Program-made: the position numbers and the translations under genes | Notes under the pieces: generated by a model | What the model saw: only the letters and a program-made list of their open reading frames with translations | Databases searched by the model: none | Told to the model about the DNA's origin: nothing | NCBI GenBank assembly: GCA_026929865.2 | Contig: CM049405.1 | Coordinates: 20,819,501-20,883,500, forward strand | Source of the DNA: Hyperoplus lanceolatus | Taxonomy: Eukaryota; Chordata; Actinopteri; Uranoscopiformes; Ammodytidae | Direction of reading: 5' to 3' | DNA: 64,000 nucleotides | Shown: piece after piece, positions 17,903 to 30,349 of the stretch | How positions within the stretch are numbered: the stretch's first letter is position 1 | How the letters are laid out: each line of letters opens with the position of its first letter

Positions 17903-18227
17903 TCTCAAGGGTACATTTTATTAACGCTGGCAATTGTGTAGACGGGAACATAAATTATTGTGGGACTTATTACAACTGGAGCTTTGCCAAGAAAATTAGA
18001 GTGCAGAGGCTGGAAAACAAATACATGTGTCATTTGGTGAGCATGTGTAATGTTATTCTGCAAGAAAACTTTAAATGCCATGGTTCAAACGATCATTGTG
18101 ATCACACTACATATAATTTTTTACAAATGAAATATTCCTGCTTATTTTAAAAAGTTGACGTACATGAGCTCTAGGAAGAAATGCTCCACTGTAGTAGAGT
18201 GTGTAGCTGTAGTATTATTTGGTTCCG

Positions 18228-18372
18228 CCATAGACTGCGGTTTTGCAGATATTTTCATTTGTGTGTCATCTGCATAACTATGGAAACATACATTCTGCCC
18301 TTCAATAATGGCATCATGTGGCAGCATATATAATGAGAACAGTAGTGGGCCAAGGCAGCTACCCCAAACAGT
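18228..18372 (-). pseudogene. reverse-transcriptase fragment of a non-LTR retrotransposon
   Basis: The minus-strand frame contains [15 protein letters not shown], then about 18 residues, then [12 protein letters not shown]. The first matches the GSxLGPLLFxLY motif and the second holds the YADD catalytic motif (with DTQ following) of LINE reverse transcriptases of the L2/Rex1/jockey type. Only about 48 residues of palm domain are recognisable; the rest of the element is missing or too decayed to see. It is a dead 5'- and 3'-truncated copy. Confidence 0.8.
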
Positions 18373-19000
18373 CATCTTTCTCAGACACATGAGGCAAGCA
18401 AGGGGGAGAGATCCATGCTGTCTGCCTGTGTGCGCTGTCGTTGACCCTTATCAACACGTTCTTGTTCAGGTTTGGCATCCCCTAGAGCATGATGTAGGTT
18501 GTCACGAAGTAGTCTGGATCCAGTGATGCTTGATGAACCACATCATGATCTCTCTGATCTTTACTGTGGCCGTTGCTTGAATTTGGCCACTGAACCCTGG
18601 TGGGCAGATTATGATCGGATCGATTATGACCCTTGATCATAAAATGGCCAAATTTGGCTTCAGTTAATTTGGCTGTGAAATACTGCTATACACAGTCTGA
18701 GAATAAAGAATATAAAAAGAATAAGAGCTATGCCAGATTCTCCTGATATCGCAGTCTGCCACTTATGCCTCATTTCCACCGAGTAGAGCGGGTCGGATCT
18801 GAGCGGTTCGGTCCGGGTGGTTTGGCTTTTCATTTGTAAAAAGTTGAGTAGGGTACGGTTTAAGCGCACCTAACCGCTCTGAGCCGCTCCAGATCTCAGT
18901 ACTCCTCCGTAGGGGTAGGCTACTCCTCCGTAGGGGTAGGCTACTAGCCGCCTGAAAGCGGACCGAAAATGCGGAGCTACACGCTGCCGTCATTTGATTG

Positions 19001-19577
19001 GTTGGTCGAAAGAATAATTTCCGCCATGTGTATTCATCTCGGCAAGAGTGAAGAGAGTCTGTGTTTTGGTGAAAATGTGAGCACTGCACTGTTTATTGTT
19101 TGGTGTTTTTCCTCGTCATTAATAATCAGTTGGTTTAGTTACGTGTCCCACTGCTACGTAGCTCCAGCACTGTTTGCTCACTGACCGAGCCGTCTCTGTG
19201 TGTTTACGCCATAGCCTAGATAGTTTTAGGCTAAATACATGCTCACAACACGGGGGGAATAAATAAAGAAGCGGTTGGTTTGACCAAGCAAAAACGAGAG
19301 ACCGCTGGCTTGGTCGAAAGAATCATTTCCGCCGTGTGTAGTCACCTCGGCTAGAGTGAAGAGAGTCTTGTTTTGGCGAAAATGTGAGCGCGGCACTGTT
19401 TATTGTGTGGTGTTTTTCCTCGTCATTAAAATAATCAGTTGGCTACACTGTGTCCCACTGCTACGATGTCACGTAGCCAGCGCTGTTCGCTCACTGTCTA
19501 TCAGTTGCACCGAGCAGTCTCTGTGCTCACAACAACACGGGGGGAATAAATAAAGAAGCGGCTGGTTTGACCAAGTA
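19001..19577. repeat. two tandem ~300-bp units inside the transposon
   Basis: Unit 1 (19001-19308) and unit 2 (from 19309) share TTGGTCGAAAGAAT near their start, CACTGTTTATTGT, TTTTTCCTCGTCATTA and ACGGGGGGAATAAATAAAG, with scattered substitutions. Unit 1 ends TTTGACCAAGCAAAAACGAG. In unit 2 the same place is split by the nested element and resumes at 20799. Confidence 0.85.
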
Positions 19578-20792
19578 CAGGCATGCAAACTCATGAGCCA
19601 TGAAAAAGGTGAGAAGCCCGAAAACAAACAACGGTAGGGGGGTCTGGGGGATGCCCCAGAAGATTTTTTTGTGATTTGAACATTTAAGAGAAGCAATTTG
19701 GTGTATTCAGGTGAAGAGGATTAAAGACAAAAAAAACGTTGTCAGATGAATAGTAAAATGAGCTAAACAAGTTAGTCAGCCAACCTTCTTGATGTTTCCA
19801 ATACAAAGTGTGTAGGTAGCCTATTTACCAAGAAAAACGGTTAAGAACAGCTTAGAAAAACGGTTAAAAATGCTGGCAAAACCAGCTTTAAATAAGACAG
19901 AAAATAACATGGAGCCTCAAATCAATCACACCAAATTCCCTTACAATAAACTAACTATTTATATTGTGGCAAACAGGATTTGCCTTATCTTTGTTACACA
20001 ACCATCAATATAACACATAAGAATACACTCTGTCACCATAGTTAATCTCGTGTTCGCGCACGCACACACACACACACCTCAGTCGTGAGCAGGAACATAA
20101 TGGTGCAAAATGAGACGACAGTGGAGGAAGCAGGTGAGTGTGTTGTTTCGGCACTGATCTGCTATAATCACTACATGCACGGCCAGAACACCACGCACCA
20201 TTTAAAAACCGTGAAAACAGCAATAGACAAAAGCACATTATTAACTTGAGGTGACACGTTAATCTGCAGTGACAATCCGCCAACGCGGCTGTTAATCAGC
20301 GAGCATATAGCAATGCAAATGGCTGTAAAACAACGGTTGGCAAACTCCGTGAATTTATTTAAAAAGTGATTCACATAAACCGAGTAGGCAGTCACATTAA
20401 CACGGTAAAATAATAGTACTGCGGCTACTTGAACGCTCCGATGACTCGGAGAGAAAAAAATTAAACTTTCCTGCAGACGCTCTGACTGACTGATGTCACC
20501 GCCCCTCAATGACAAACACTGTTTCTGATTGGCCAAATGACCGTCAAAGCTCATATGATAGGAGTTAACATCCGTCAATCATAGTTAGTCACTATGGTCA
20601 CTCCATGTCCATGCTCCGCTCCACACACGCACGCACGCACACACACACACACACACACACAGCTGGCCATCAGATCCCCCCCCCTCCCCTCCAAAAAATA
20701 TTTTCTCAACGGATCTCCACGAATCACATAGATGGCCAATTTTGTTTCCAAAACGGCGAATTTCGCCGAAAGGTGACGAGTTTGCATGCCTG
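19578..20792. mobile_element. nested non-autonomous DNA transposon (hAT-like ends)
   Basis: The end CAGGCATGCAAACTC at 19578-19592 is repeated in inverted form at 20778-20792. The 6 bp CAAGTA occur on both sides (19572-19577 and 20793-20798). The empty site, read from the sister unit at 19278-19297, has a single copy of this target. CAG...CTG ends resemble hAT elements, but those usually make 8-bp duplications, so the superfamily is tentative. No transposase frame is recognisable in the 1215 bp. Confidence 0.85.
20625..20660. repeat. (CACG)n-(CA)n microsatellite
   Basis: Short compound repeat inside the nested transposon. Confidence 0.85.
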
Positions 20793-22059
20793 CAAGTAAA
20801 AACGAGAGACCGCTGGCTTGACCACAGTTGTTCCACAACCCTATAGTTTGACCCATATTCTGGCGGCGGATATCGCAGTCCAGTCTAAACCCCGCCCTAC
20901 CAGTAAGGGTAAACCCCGCCCTACCAGTAAAGGTAGGGTCCGCGGTGGAAACAACACCGAGATTCTTAAAAGTGAGCTGTCCCGCTCTGAGCCGCTCCGA
21001 TCCGACCCGCTCTACTAGGTGGAAATGAGGCAATAGAGTAAGTCATTACTGTTGTGTTTGGACGAGAATATATATTTTTTTCTTATTCCTTTGTGTTTCA
21101 AAGGAACTCAGATATATGTCATTAGCAGTCTGCCTTCAGTCTCGAGTGGGTTTCATATTAGACAGTAGCCACAACAAATACAGAGAGAGGGAGAGCTTCT
21201 CCCAACTGCTAAACACATCTCCTGTGGGCCAACCTGTCATTATTAAAAAGATAACAAAGAGATGAAATACAGATGCTATAGAAGTTCCTCATCTTTTTTT
21301 TCTCGCCATTACTGGCAACAGTCTATGACTCGTCAAATCAATCATGTCAGAACCTTGTAAACATCTTAATTAGATTCTGCATCATTATAATGGTTGACAA
21401 TGTCTAAACTGCTTCTTCCAAAAGCAGGGTACCTTCCAAGAGTGTAATGAAATCAGGTCTGTGGTCTGTGATCTGGATGTACTCTGGGCAATACCTCCAG
21501 ACAGGTACCATGTCAGGCTGGATATAAGCCACACAAAATATCACATGGCTATATAACTAAATTTACTCCAGCCAAATATACCCATTCTCTATGCCCCTTC
21601 AGTCTTTTAGGGTTTAGAAGAAAAAGAATCTTCAAAGACTAAATGTAATTCCCTAGACAGTTGGTGAGCACGTGTTGTGGTGTCTGTACAGTCTCTATAC
21701 ATATAAATATGGATTAAGAAAACATTTACGTAAACACATTTTTCATTTATCAGATCCTCTGTTATCTGTTTATGCTTTGTTTATCTTGTGATCCTACCTT
21801 ATATGATGTGTTTTGTACATATTCTCACATGTTTAAGAATACACTGTGTTTGCCACTTTGCTGAGCGCAAGGGTTCATCATATTTGTCAAGGTCCACTCA
21901 CCGATAGACTCCATCTTGTATTTCTTGCTGTTTCACACACTCAGCCCATGGACCTATAAAGAAAGCCTCATAGACACACTTAGAATGCAACATATTAATA
22001 AGGAATCACAATGATCACATGGTACATGGTAACAGAATATTTGTCAGTACTGTTTGATA

Positions 22060-22324
22060 TTAAAGCTGGGGTGGAGGATTTGGGGAGAAAATGGCAGTTG
22101 GGATAGAGATTCGAATCCAAATACCTCAACCGCTCCACTTGTTCTTTTTGGTCCCTCCCCTATGGTCCCTCCCTGACACGCTCTATACCAACAAAGTTGT
22201 GCCAAAGTGAATGGACAGTCCCAACAGCCAATTAGAACAGAGAATCGGAGCCTCGCTCTGATTGGTCAAAGTGTACAGCTCATGCTAACTTTGACCAATC
22301 AGAAATCACATACCCCAGCTTTAA
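22060..22324. mobile_element. MITE with TTAAAGCTGGGG ends
   Basis: TTAAAGCTGGGG at 22060-22071 and its perfect reverse complement CCCCAGCTTTAA at 22313-22324 bound 265 bp. Inside, a TTGGTCAAAGT (22263-22273) and ACTTTGACCAA (22288-22298) pair forms a smaller hairpin near the right end. No coding capacity. Confidence 0.8.
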
Positions 22325-23158
22325 GCTAAAAAGAAACACAATACAAAAATGTCAGAATCATCATAACTATGAACGCATTTGAAGGGGCGTGTGTGTACAA
22401 TCATGCATGCACACTGTGTGGGCTGTATTGACAAGCCTGTCTGGTATGGTGTTTTTCTGCCTCGTGTCAAGCTTCCAGCTGTCAGACCAACTGGGATTCA
22501 TTTCTTGTACTTACTGACATCCCTTTTGTTTATACGACTCTGAAGAGCACGCTTCAAAGTATTTACAATCCCTCCTTTGTCGGTCAAAACCATGGATAAT
22601 AGTGAGTGTGTTTTTAACAGAAATTTTAGTTTGATGGTTTTACACTGTATCGGTTACATTGAAATAAATATCAACCATGAAGCATAGGGTAAGGCTATAA
22701 AAAAATCCCCTATTTAATCAGTATTATTTATATTGGATTACATTTTGTGATATAAGTGAAGGTAACGGTCTTTGGAAGGCTCACATTTATTTTATACCTC
22801 AAAAAGATAGGATTCTAATAACAAAGCCGAACTCTCGGGGCCTCCATCCATCATCTTTACAGTAAAGCAATCAAGCAGGAGCTTTTTTGCTGACAAACCA
22901 CAGGTGTTTTCATTTAGTCAAATCAATTGTTCTCTCTAATCTGTTTGGCTAAAAAACATTTTTTTTAAAGGTTCTCAGATACCGTCTGATATATTCCAGC
23001 TGCAGTGAGACTGACTTTTGACAAAATAATGTTGCATCGTATTTCATGATTTGATGTGACTTTGATGACACTTTCGTACCTTTCTAAACACTGCAAAGAA
23101 AGAATATCTCACACACAGACACATGTCACTGGAGCACTGGTGCTGTCATTTGTGTGTT

Positions 23159-23162
<4 letters not shown>

Positions 23163-23245
<83 letters not shown>

Positions 23246-23284
23246 TGTGCGTGTGCGTGTGCGTGTGCCTGTGCGTGTGTGTGC
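23163..23284. repeat. (GT)n with GTGTGC variants
   Basis: About 40 pure GT units followed by a decayed GTGTGC section. Confidence 0.95.
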
Positions 23285-24146
23285 ACACAAGTTATTCAGC
23301 CATATTCAGTTCACTAATGTAAAATTATCATCCATCCACATCGTTGAAGGAAATTCATCTGTGCTTCCTTCTTTTGACAGCTTCTGCCTTTCCTTATTAC
23401 TACTGCTCTCACTGGTGGCTATACGGTGGCTGTCTATGTATTGAACTGCGGTAAGTAATGAAAATGCTGTGTGTCCACTGCGCTGGTTCTGCTATTGATC
23501 TGTGGTAAGTAGCTTGGCTCCAATTAGGCTCTAAATGGCCCGAGGGAGGGATGGAGGGAGGAAGAGGAGAGGAGAGGAAAAAGGTTCCTTGTGTAAAGAA
23601 AAGGGGGAAAAAAGCACATTTTACCTGGATAAAGCTCAACAAAAAAAAACATATTGTATCTGCAACACCTTTGATGTGACCATTTCAGAATAAATCAGTG
23701 TAAAAAGAAGTGTGTTTTGCAATGGAATTAAACAAAGCTGTTCTATTCTATTCTAATCTTCAAGTCTAGGGTGAAATCAAATTTCCCCCGTGGGACAAAG
23801 GAGGCTATTCTCTTATTATAAACATATGAGTTACAATGCAGTATTCAACCAGTGTTTCCCCTCTTCCTCTCCAATTTAAACCCTCCTTGCTGAAGCGCTG
23901 ACAGGAGCGGACTCTCTACACCTAATCAGCTGAAACCACACAACCTTCGATGCACAAATTATATTTGGGGTGTGGGTGGAGGGATGGTGTGTGTGTGTGT
24001 GTGGGGGGGGTCCTTCAGGTTGATTTAATTAATGCATGGGCTTAGAATGGAGTGGGGGAAGGAGCTGCAGCCTCGAAGCCCCGTTAGACACGTTTACAGT
24101 GGGGTGCTACAAACAAGGACTGTGTATGTGAGTTTGTGTGGGTGCC

Positions 24147-24174
<28 letters not shown>
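24147..24174. repeat. (GT)n microsatellite
   Basis: Short GT tract. Confidence 0.9.
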
Positions 24175-24178
<4 letters not shown>

Positions 24179-25128
24179 AAATAAATAGTCCTATTTCCAC
24201 TTCACCACCACTGCACATCTGGCTACCTCCATCAGCGGATACCTGTTCCGTTTCAAACGAAGCAGAACCATTTAAAACATCCGATACTGAAAGATAGAAA
24301 AAAAGAGTAAAGCTGGCAGGGGAAATCGTTCTCTTATTTTGGTAGAATTCAAAGATGCGTTTTTATTTCAAAACTAAAGTTGTCAATTTTCTTATAATAA
24401 CATTCACTTGGCAAAGACCAAATGATTCCTTATTCAGGCTGCATGCTGATGGGACTGGTGAATAGCCAAATAAATGTCTCCCCTTTTGAAATTATAATTT
24501 GATAAGTTTATGTAAAAAGAACTGCCTGTACCAGTTTAGAAAGAAAAGTACGTATTTCAACTCCTCCTCCTCCACTGATTTATTAGCATGTCTCTCATGA
24601 ATCCCATACATGTCTTCATGTATACCATGCTCTTTCATCAACAATATGGCTAAGATCTATATTTCTTCAGTAACAATAAATCACACGACTTCTTTTCTTT
24701 TTCATTTCGGTCTAACCACTCTCATATCGTTGTTCTGCTAAAAACGTCTACAAACTGAATGTATGAATCAATAAGTCATGTTTTTTATGAGCTGCAAGTT
24801 CATGTTGTCAAGGCACAGTGACTTCTTGGAGATTTCTCAATAGCAAAGACGTGTAACCGTGTGTGTAGTTTGTTATCCTCCCCCAGCTGCAGGGGAGACC
24901 TGTTGCAGAAGGCAGGATGTGTTTATGATAAGAAGTAATACCAACATCTATCTGGCTAACAGGCTAACAGGGCAGCAACATCTATCTGGCTAACAAAGCC
25001 CTGGCTGGGCTCTGCTCAACGGAATTCTTCACGACACTGTCATTTAAAGAGGATACAAGATAGGAGCAGAGTTCGTTTTGCCAATATCCCCCCATGTTAC
25101 AAAAACCACATACACACGTACAGGCAAG

Positions 25129-25155
<27 letters not shown>
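25129..25155. repeat. (CA)n microsatellite
   Basis: Short CA tract, complementary to the GT tract that starts about 95 bp later. Confidence 0.9.
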
Positions 25156-25160
<5 letters not shown>

Positions 25161-25241
25161 ATGTACAGGCAACACAGCTGCTGAGGGTGCAACTAAGACA
25201 GGCGGACAGAGAGACAGAAAGGAAGAGATGGATGAGCAGCC

Positions 25242-25388
<147 letters not shown>

Positions 25389-25499
25389 TTGCCAATGAAG
25401 TCTTGGTTATTTACTTGATTACATACCGTCTTTTACATCTCATGAATCAAGAGGAATGGTTGCATTTGACTCTTTATATTGGGTGATGTCTCTTTTATA

Positions 25500-25501
<2 letters not shown>

Positions 25502-25583
<82 letters not shown>

Positions 25584-25608
25584 GTGCAGTGTGCAGTGTG
25601 CAGTGTGA
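25502..25608. repeat. (GT)n plus TGTGCAG triplication
   Basis: About 39 GT units followed by three copies of a 7-bp TGTGCAG-type unit. Confidence 0.95.
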
Positions 25609-25790
25609 CTCAAGCCAATAGGATGACAACAACCAGAGCAACAAAATACATGTTGGGTCAGGTTGATTCCCATTGTCCCACAAGTATTCACTAATTGAAC
25701 AGACACATTACTTATTAACTAATCAATTAATAATTGATTAATTACATGTGCAAGTGAGTCTACCAAACCTATTTATAGTACACAGCACAA

Positions 25791-25920
<130 letters not shown>

Positions 25921-26339
25921 TTGTTTTGAGTGTTGCTTGAGATAGTTAAGATGTGGAGCACTGGGCACTGTGATGTTGTGTAACTGCTACATTAATATAA
26001 TTGTTGTGTCGCTGTCAGGAGGCACCCCCCTCCGGAGACAGTTGGAAGATAACATGCGTAACTATTGTAAATTATTTTTTTAAATATCTCATGTTAATAT
26101 GCATACATTTGCATAGTTGCATGTAATACACCAAAGCAGAGAAGTGTGTTATGGGTAAACTTCCCAAATCTCAACCATGTCTGACAGACCTGCACATCCA
26201 AGAAGCTCAGGTAGAAATTTTAAGGGTCACATGACAAAAAGCCAAATTTTCCGAGGATCTTAGGTGAGGGGCTGAAGATGGACGAAACATTCACTCCCTG
26301 AGACAGATTACAAAAACTGCAGTCCAAATCAAAGTAGCA

Positions 26340-26419
26340 CAGGCTGAGATATTTGGCGTTTTTTTGTGATGTACCGTACGGTGTCCTTGAGTGCCGAGAA
26401 AGGCGCCTTTAAATAAAAT

Positions 26420-26498
<79 letters not shown>
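26340..26498 (+). mobile_element. probable LINE (L2/Rex1-like) 3' tail with (ATT)n
   Basis: The sequence GAGTGCCGAGAAAGGCGCC, then TTTAAATAAAATGTATT, runs straight into about 25 ATT units. This arrangement (a GAAAGGCGCC stem followed by an AATAAAATGTATTATT microsatellite tail) is typical of fish L2-type LINE 3' ends. Only the tail is present. Confidence 0.55.
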
Positions 26499-26499
<1 letters not shown>

Positions 26500-27539
26500 A
26501 ATATTATTAAAAGGTCCAAGCACTCTAACATGCCTCTGTTTGTTGTCTTGGCAGAAGCTCATGGGCCGGGGCCCTGTATTCTTTTTCTGTCCACAGACAT
26601 TGTTCCATTAGTCACAAAAGGCTGAGTGATTAAGTGGTCTCTCAGGCATAGAAGGTGTAATTTACAGGGAGGGAAAGGGAATATTTATGTGTTCTTTAAG
26701 TAATGTCTCCCATAATGTAATTGCTCTAAATATCTACCTGGAAAATTGTTCCCCGTCATACATGGAAAAAACAAGCCAGTGTGCTACTTCAGCTGCCCTA
26801 ATTGTCCTGTTGTCATGAAATCATTGAATGAGCAGCGGTCATGAAAGTAGAATTGTGGTCGAGAAGTTCAATGTGGGTTAATTCATTCCATATTGTTGTG
26901 TAGTTAGAGCAATTGACAGAGACACCAGGGGACCTGAACAAGAAAACATATATATCACAAACAACTGTGTTTACCTTCAGGACTCTTTCTGCAGTTCTGA
27001 TCCATGTCTCCCTCCACTCCATACAGGAAGCAGCAGAGGGTAATCAGATTACCTGTTCTGAATGGGGAAAAATAATTCAATCTAACCTGGGCTAACCCAT
27101 TTACCAATGTATTGCCCCTGTCACGGATTGGGACACCCCTTCCAAATGCTGAGGAATTGCTCTTAAATTGAGATCGATAAAATGGAAATCGCATTGCGAT
27201 TCCCATTCTTATTCTTCCTTTGCTTCAATTGATTAATATGATTGTGCCTACGGGCATGTTCCCATTAGTATGATGCTAGGGAACCAGCGTGGGTAAACTC
27301 TTCCTGAACTCAGTAAAGCTCTTGTTCCATTTGAAATGACTGAACATTTCAGACCGACATGAATATGTATTTATTTGTACGCCACAAAATACTGCAGCTC
27401 TTCTCTGTCTGCATGTTTCTGTGTAGGATTGTTTTAGTAAGCAAAGTGCAGAATCTGTGTCACCACAAAGGCGGGTTTTGGTTTTAAGGCAGTGAGAGTA
27501 AAAAGCAAAGTGGATGATGCCCTTAAGACTGTGATGGAG

Positions 27540-27599
<60 letters not shown>

Positions 27600-27609
27600 A
27601 CACGCACAC
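27540..27609. repeat. (CA)n microsatellite
   Basis: About 25 CA units, then CACG-type variants. Confidence 0.95.
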
Positions 27610-30284
27610 AAAAACACACTAAGAAGCCAAGTTTCTGAGTGACAGAGGCACAACACACCAGTAAGGATAGATACAAAAGCTGACCAGGAATGGACGCTGA
27701 TGCTGTGACTGATCATTTGCAAAGGCACAGTTTAGTTGTTATATAGTCTACTGTACATACTGTGTATATAATACTAACATATCTACACTGTAAGTCATTT
27801 AATTATACTAATAAATCACAGCTAGAGAGAAAGAGAAATACAAAATTGTGTTGTAGAGATTTACCGTTTCGTTGTTCGATATATTACACAAAAAGAGTTT
27901 AAAAATCGCCTGCTCAAAGAGAGAGGGCTGATGCAATGGCATAATGTGGTAAAAATGTCACAATTAGCATGCAGCCTTGATCAGGCATAGGGTATCCGCA
28001 GGTTTCACCACCCTTTCAGTCCTATAAAATGTCCCCCTTGCATTGATTCTTTTGACAAAGAGTAAACTTTAAAAATAAAAAAAACTGCGGAAGAGAGAGA
28101 GAGAGGGCATCGATTGACCTGTTCTTAAAATAGGAGGGAAGCTCTACTCACAGATTTGGAGAAAGTGCTTTCAATCTATCTGATGGAAAATACCAAGTCT
28201 TGGCATTTTGATAATAAGAAACAAGTCTGATCACGAACACTTCCAAGTCTTTAGTTTCGCCCGTCAAATCAGCCCATGTGATATGGGCCCAATGATAACT
28301 AGTGAAAAAAAAATTGTGTTAATGTCACTAGTCCCATAGCCAATGTTTGTTAACCTCCTAATGCAGCACATGACGTGACTGACATCGTCACCATCATCAT
28401 TTACCATTTACTGTAGAGTAACTCTTTCTGTAAAATGAAATGGGTTTCTCAAGAGAGGCGGAGAGGCTATTTGTCTCCTAGTCCAAACAAGCTGAATCTT
28501 AGCAGGAGATCAATACTGATATCTTTAGGCTGCTAACTGCTCCACTAATATATTATTGATGTCCGGGTCTTACTGGATTGAATTTGGGCTGCACACGGCA
28601 GTTCATCTTGATCAGTGCACACAGGGGAGATTCACTGACATGACAACACAAGAATTCCCCTGAAAATGTGTACATGAGGCACCAAAAAACCAAAAGGGTA
28701 TTGCGCATTACAGGAGCTTTCAGGGTGAGTAATGAAGGAATTTATAAAGTGTGATTGGAAAAGGCCATTGCAGCCTTTTAGTTTCATTTGTTCAATGTTA
28801 GATTTGAGATGTATGGGCCGTTGATTCCAGGAGGAATGCTTATCCAGGACCTGAGGATGAGCACAGCTACTCATCACTTACCAGTTACGCCACCTTTGAC
28901 CTCACAAACATGGTAACCAAGCAGATTCCAAGGGCTCTGACGGCCTTGGACTGCACATCAGGGGGGTTTTCTCAGGTGTAAACTGGCAATCAGCAATCAC
29001 CATCAATGGTTACATGCAGTGGGAACATACTACAGGGCGTGGTTTTTACAGATACACACAAAAAGATGAGACAGGGGGCTTTAAAATGTATCACTTTAAG
29101 AAGCATATCTGTAGCATGGTCACATTGGCTGTATATTAAGAAACATAGTCTACCTAAACAGTCAATTTGACTTTATTTTTTTATTTTGTTAAACAACTTA
29201 CGAGCCTAATAAGCACTATTTGTGTATTGTTAACTGTTGATAATGTACTCTAAATGTTGTTGGTCTAAAAAAAACACAGACTTAATGGGGACTAAAGCCA
29301 ACAGAAGATGCATATTCAAATGACTAAAACTACACCATATGGAAAATGTGTCGAAATATGGTTTGCTCTGCAGTGCTGTAACTGCCAAATCAGAAATATT
29401 TTACACCTAATTAAAACAGGCACCATGTTTTTTTTCTGTTTTATGTATTCAGTCATAGAGGCACGCACCCAACGCTGTCTTCCAGTCATCCCATCTGGAG
29501 CTCCACAGTCAGGCTGCACTGTAATTGCTGCTTCTGCCCTTATCCACCTGAGTATACAAACAATTCATTAGTGCAGCTCATTGCGGACTGTACTTACTAC
29601 CCTTTTTGCTTCAGTCCACATAGCGAGTGTTTCCTACAAAAGGCATATCAAAGCTGATGGATTACCAATCGAAATTCATTAACTTCTCTTTTTTTGAACC
29701 TGTTATAATTCCACTAATGGAATGCTCACCATTCAGGGCCAGTTTCCTGACAGTGAATGATGCAGGCTCAATGCTTGGAGTTACTAAATGCACATAACTG
29801 TAGCAACATAGAGGTGCCGGAGCTCTCATCGGGATATCCTAGAAATGTTAACGCTTAAGCACATCCTATTAGGTGTCACAGGGGAGCAATGTTAAATGGA
29901 ATGGCTGCACACTAATCCTGGACCAAACCTGTTCCATTTCTAAGGAACAAAATGATGAGAGAACCTGATTTTGCTGAGGTATACACTTTGGAACTGGACA
30001 AATGAAGTAGAGCAAATATTGTATCTCTCTCTCTCTCTCTCGCTCTCATATATATAATGTATTTTCTTTCTCATTTATTCTGAGATGTTATATAGCATTG
30101 ACATATGGATTAGTTTTGACAACCACCTTTGCCTTCACTCCATCTGAAGCATTGCATTAGCTAATTGATATTCCAAATTGATGCTACCATACGAAAAAAC
30201 ACTGTCTTGTATCTGAGTAGTGTTTTTTAATGTGAGGGTACAGTTTACGGTGAATGCTGAGCTTGTCTGGACAGATTGTATTAC

Positions 30285-30286
<2 letters not shown>

Positions 30287-30346
<60 letters not shown>

Positions 30347-30349
30347 ACA
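30287..30349. repeat. (CA)n microsatellite
   Basis: About 27 CA units; a short GT tract follows at 30369-30387, so a small hairpin is possible. Confidence 0.95.

Larger units (their letters stand above)
14515..18141. other. intergenic DNA between slc5a7 and gcc2, part 1
   Basis: No gene is recognised. It is unique-looking AT-rich sequence interrupted by an (ATT)n tract at 17347-17443 and a (CA)n tract at 17863-17900. Open frames here are short and share nothing with known families that I can see. Confidence 0.5.
18766..21032. mobile_element. DNA transposon with 41-bp terminal inverted repeats, hosting a nested element
   Basis: The left end TGCCTCATTTCCACC followed by GAGTAGAGCGGGTCGGATC is mirrored at 20992-21032 with about three mismatches over 41 bp. 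The body contains two tandem units of about 300 bp (19001-19308 and 19309 onward). A 1215-bp element is inserted in the second unit. Without that insertion the host element is about 1.05 kb and non-autonomous: no transposase is recognisable. Short GGTAGGCTAC and CCCCGCCCTACCAGTAA duplications occur inside each end. The superfamily is not assigned, because the target duplication is unclear (TTA on the left, ATA on the right). Confidence 0.85.
21033..25100. other. intergenic DNA between slc5a7 and gcc2, part 2
   Basis: No gene is recognised. The stretch holds a MITE (22060-22324), a GT microsatellite (23163-23284) and a short GT tract (24147-24174); the remainder is unremarkable AT-rich sequence. 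Confidence 0.5.

Noticed and set aside
20171..20578. Minus-strand frames of 83-152 codons between 20005 and 21033
   Set aside because: They run across the ends of the nested and outer transposons and show no transposase motif, so they are treated as chance frames.
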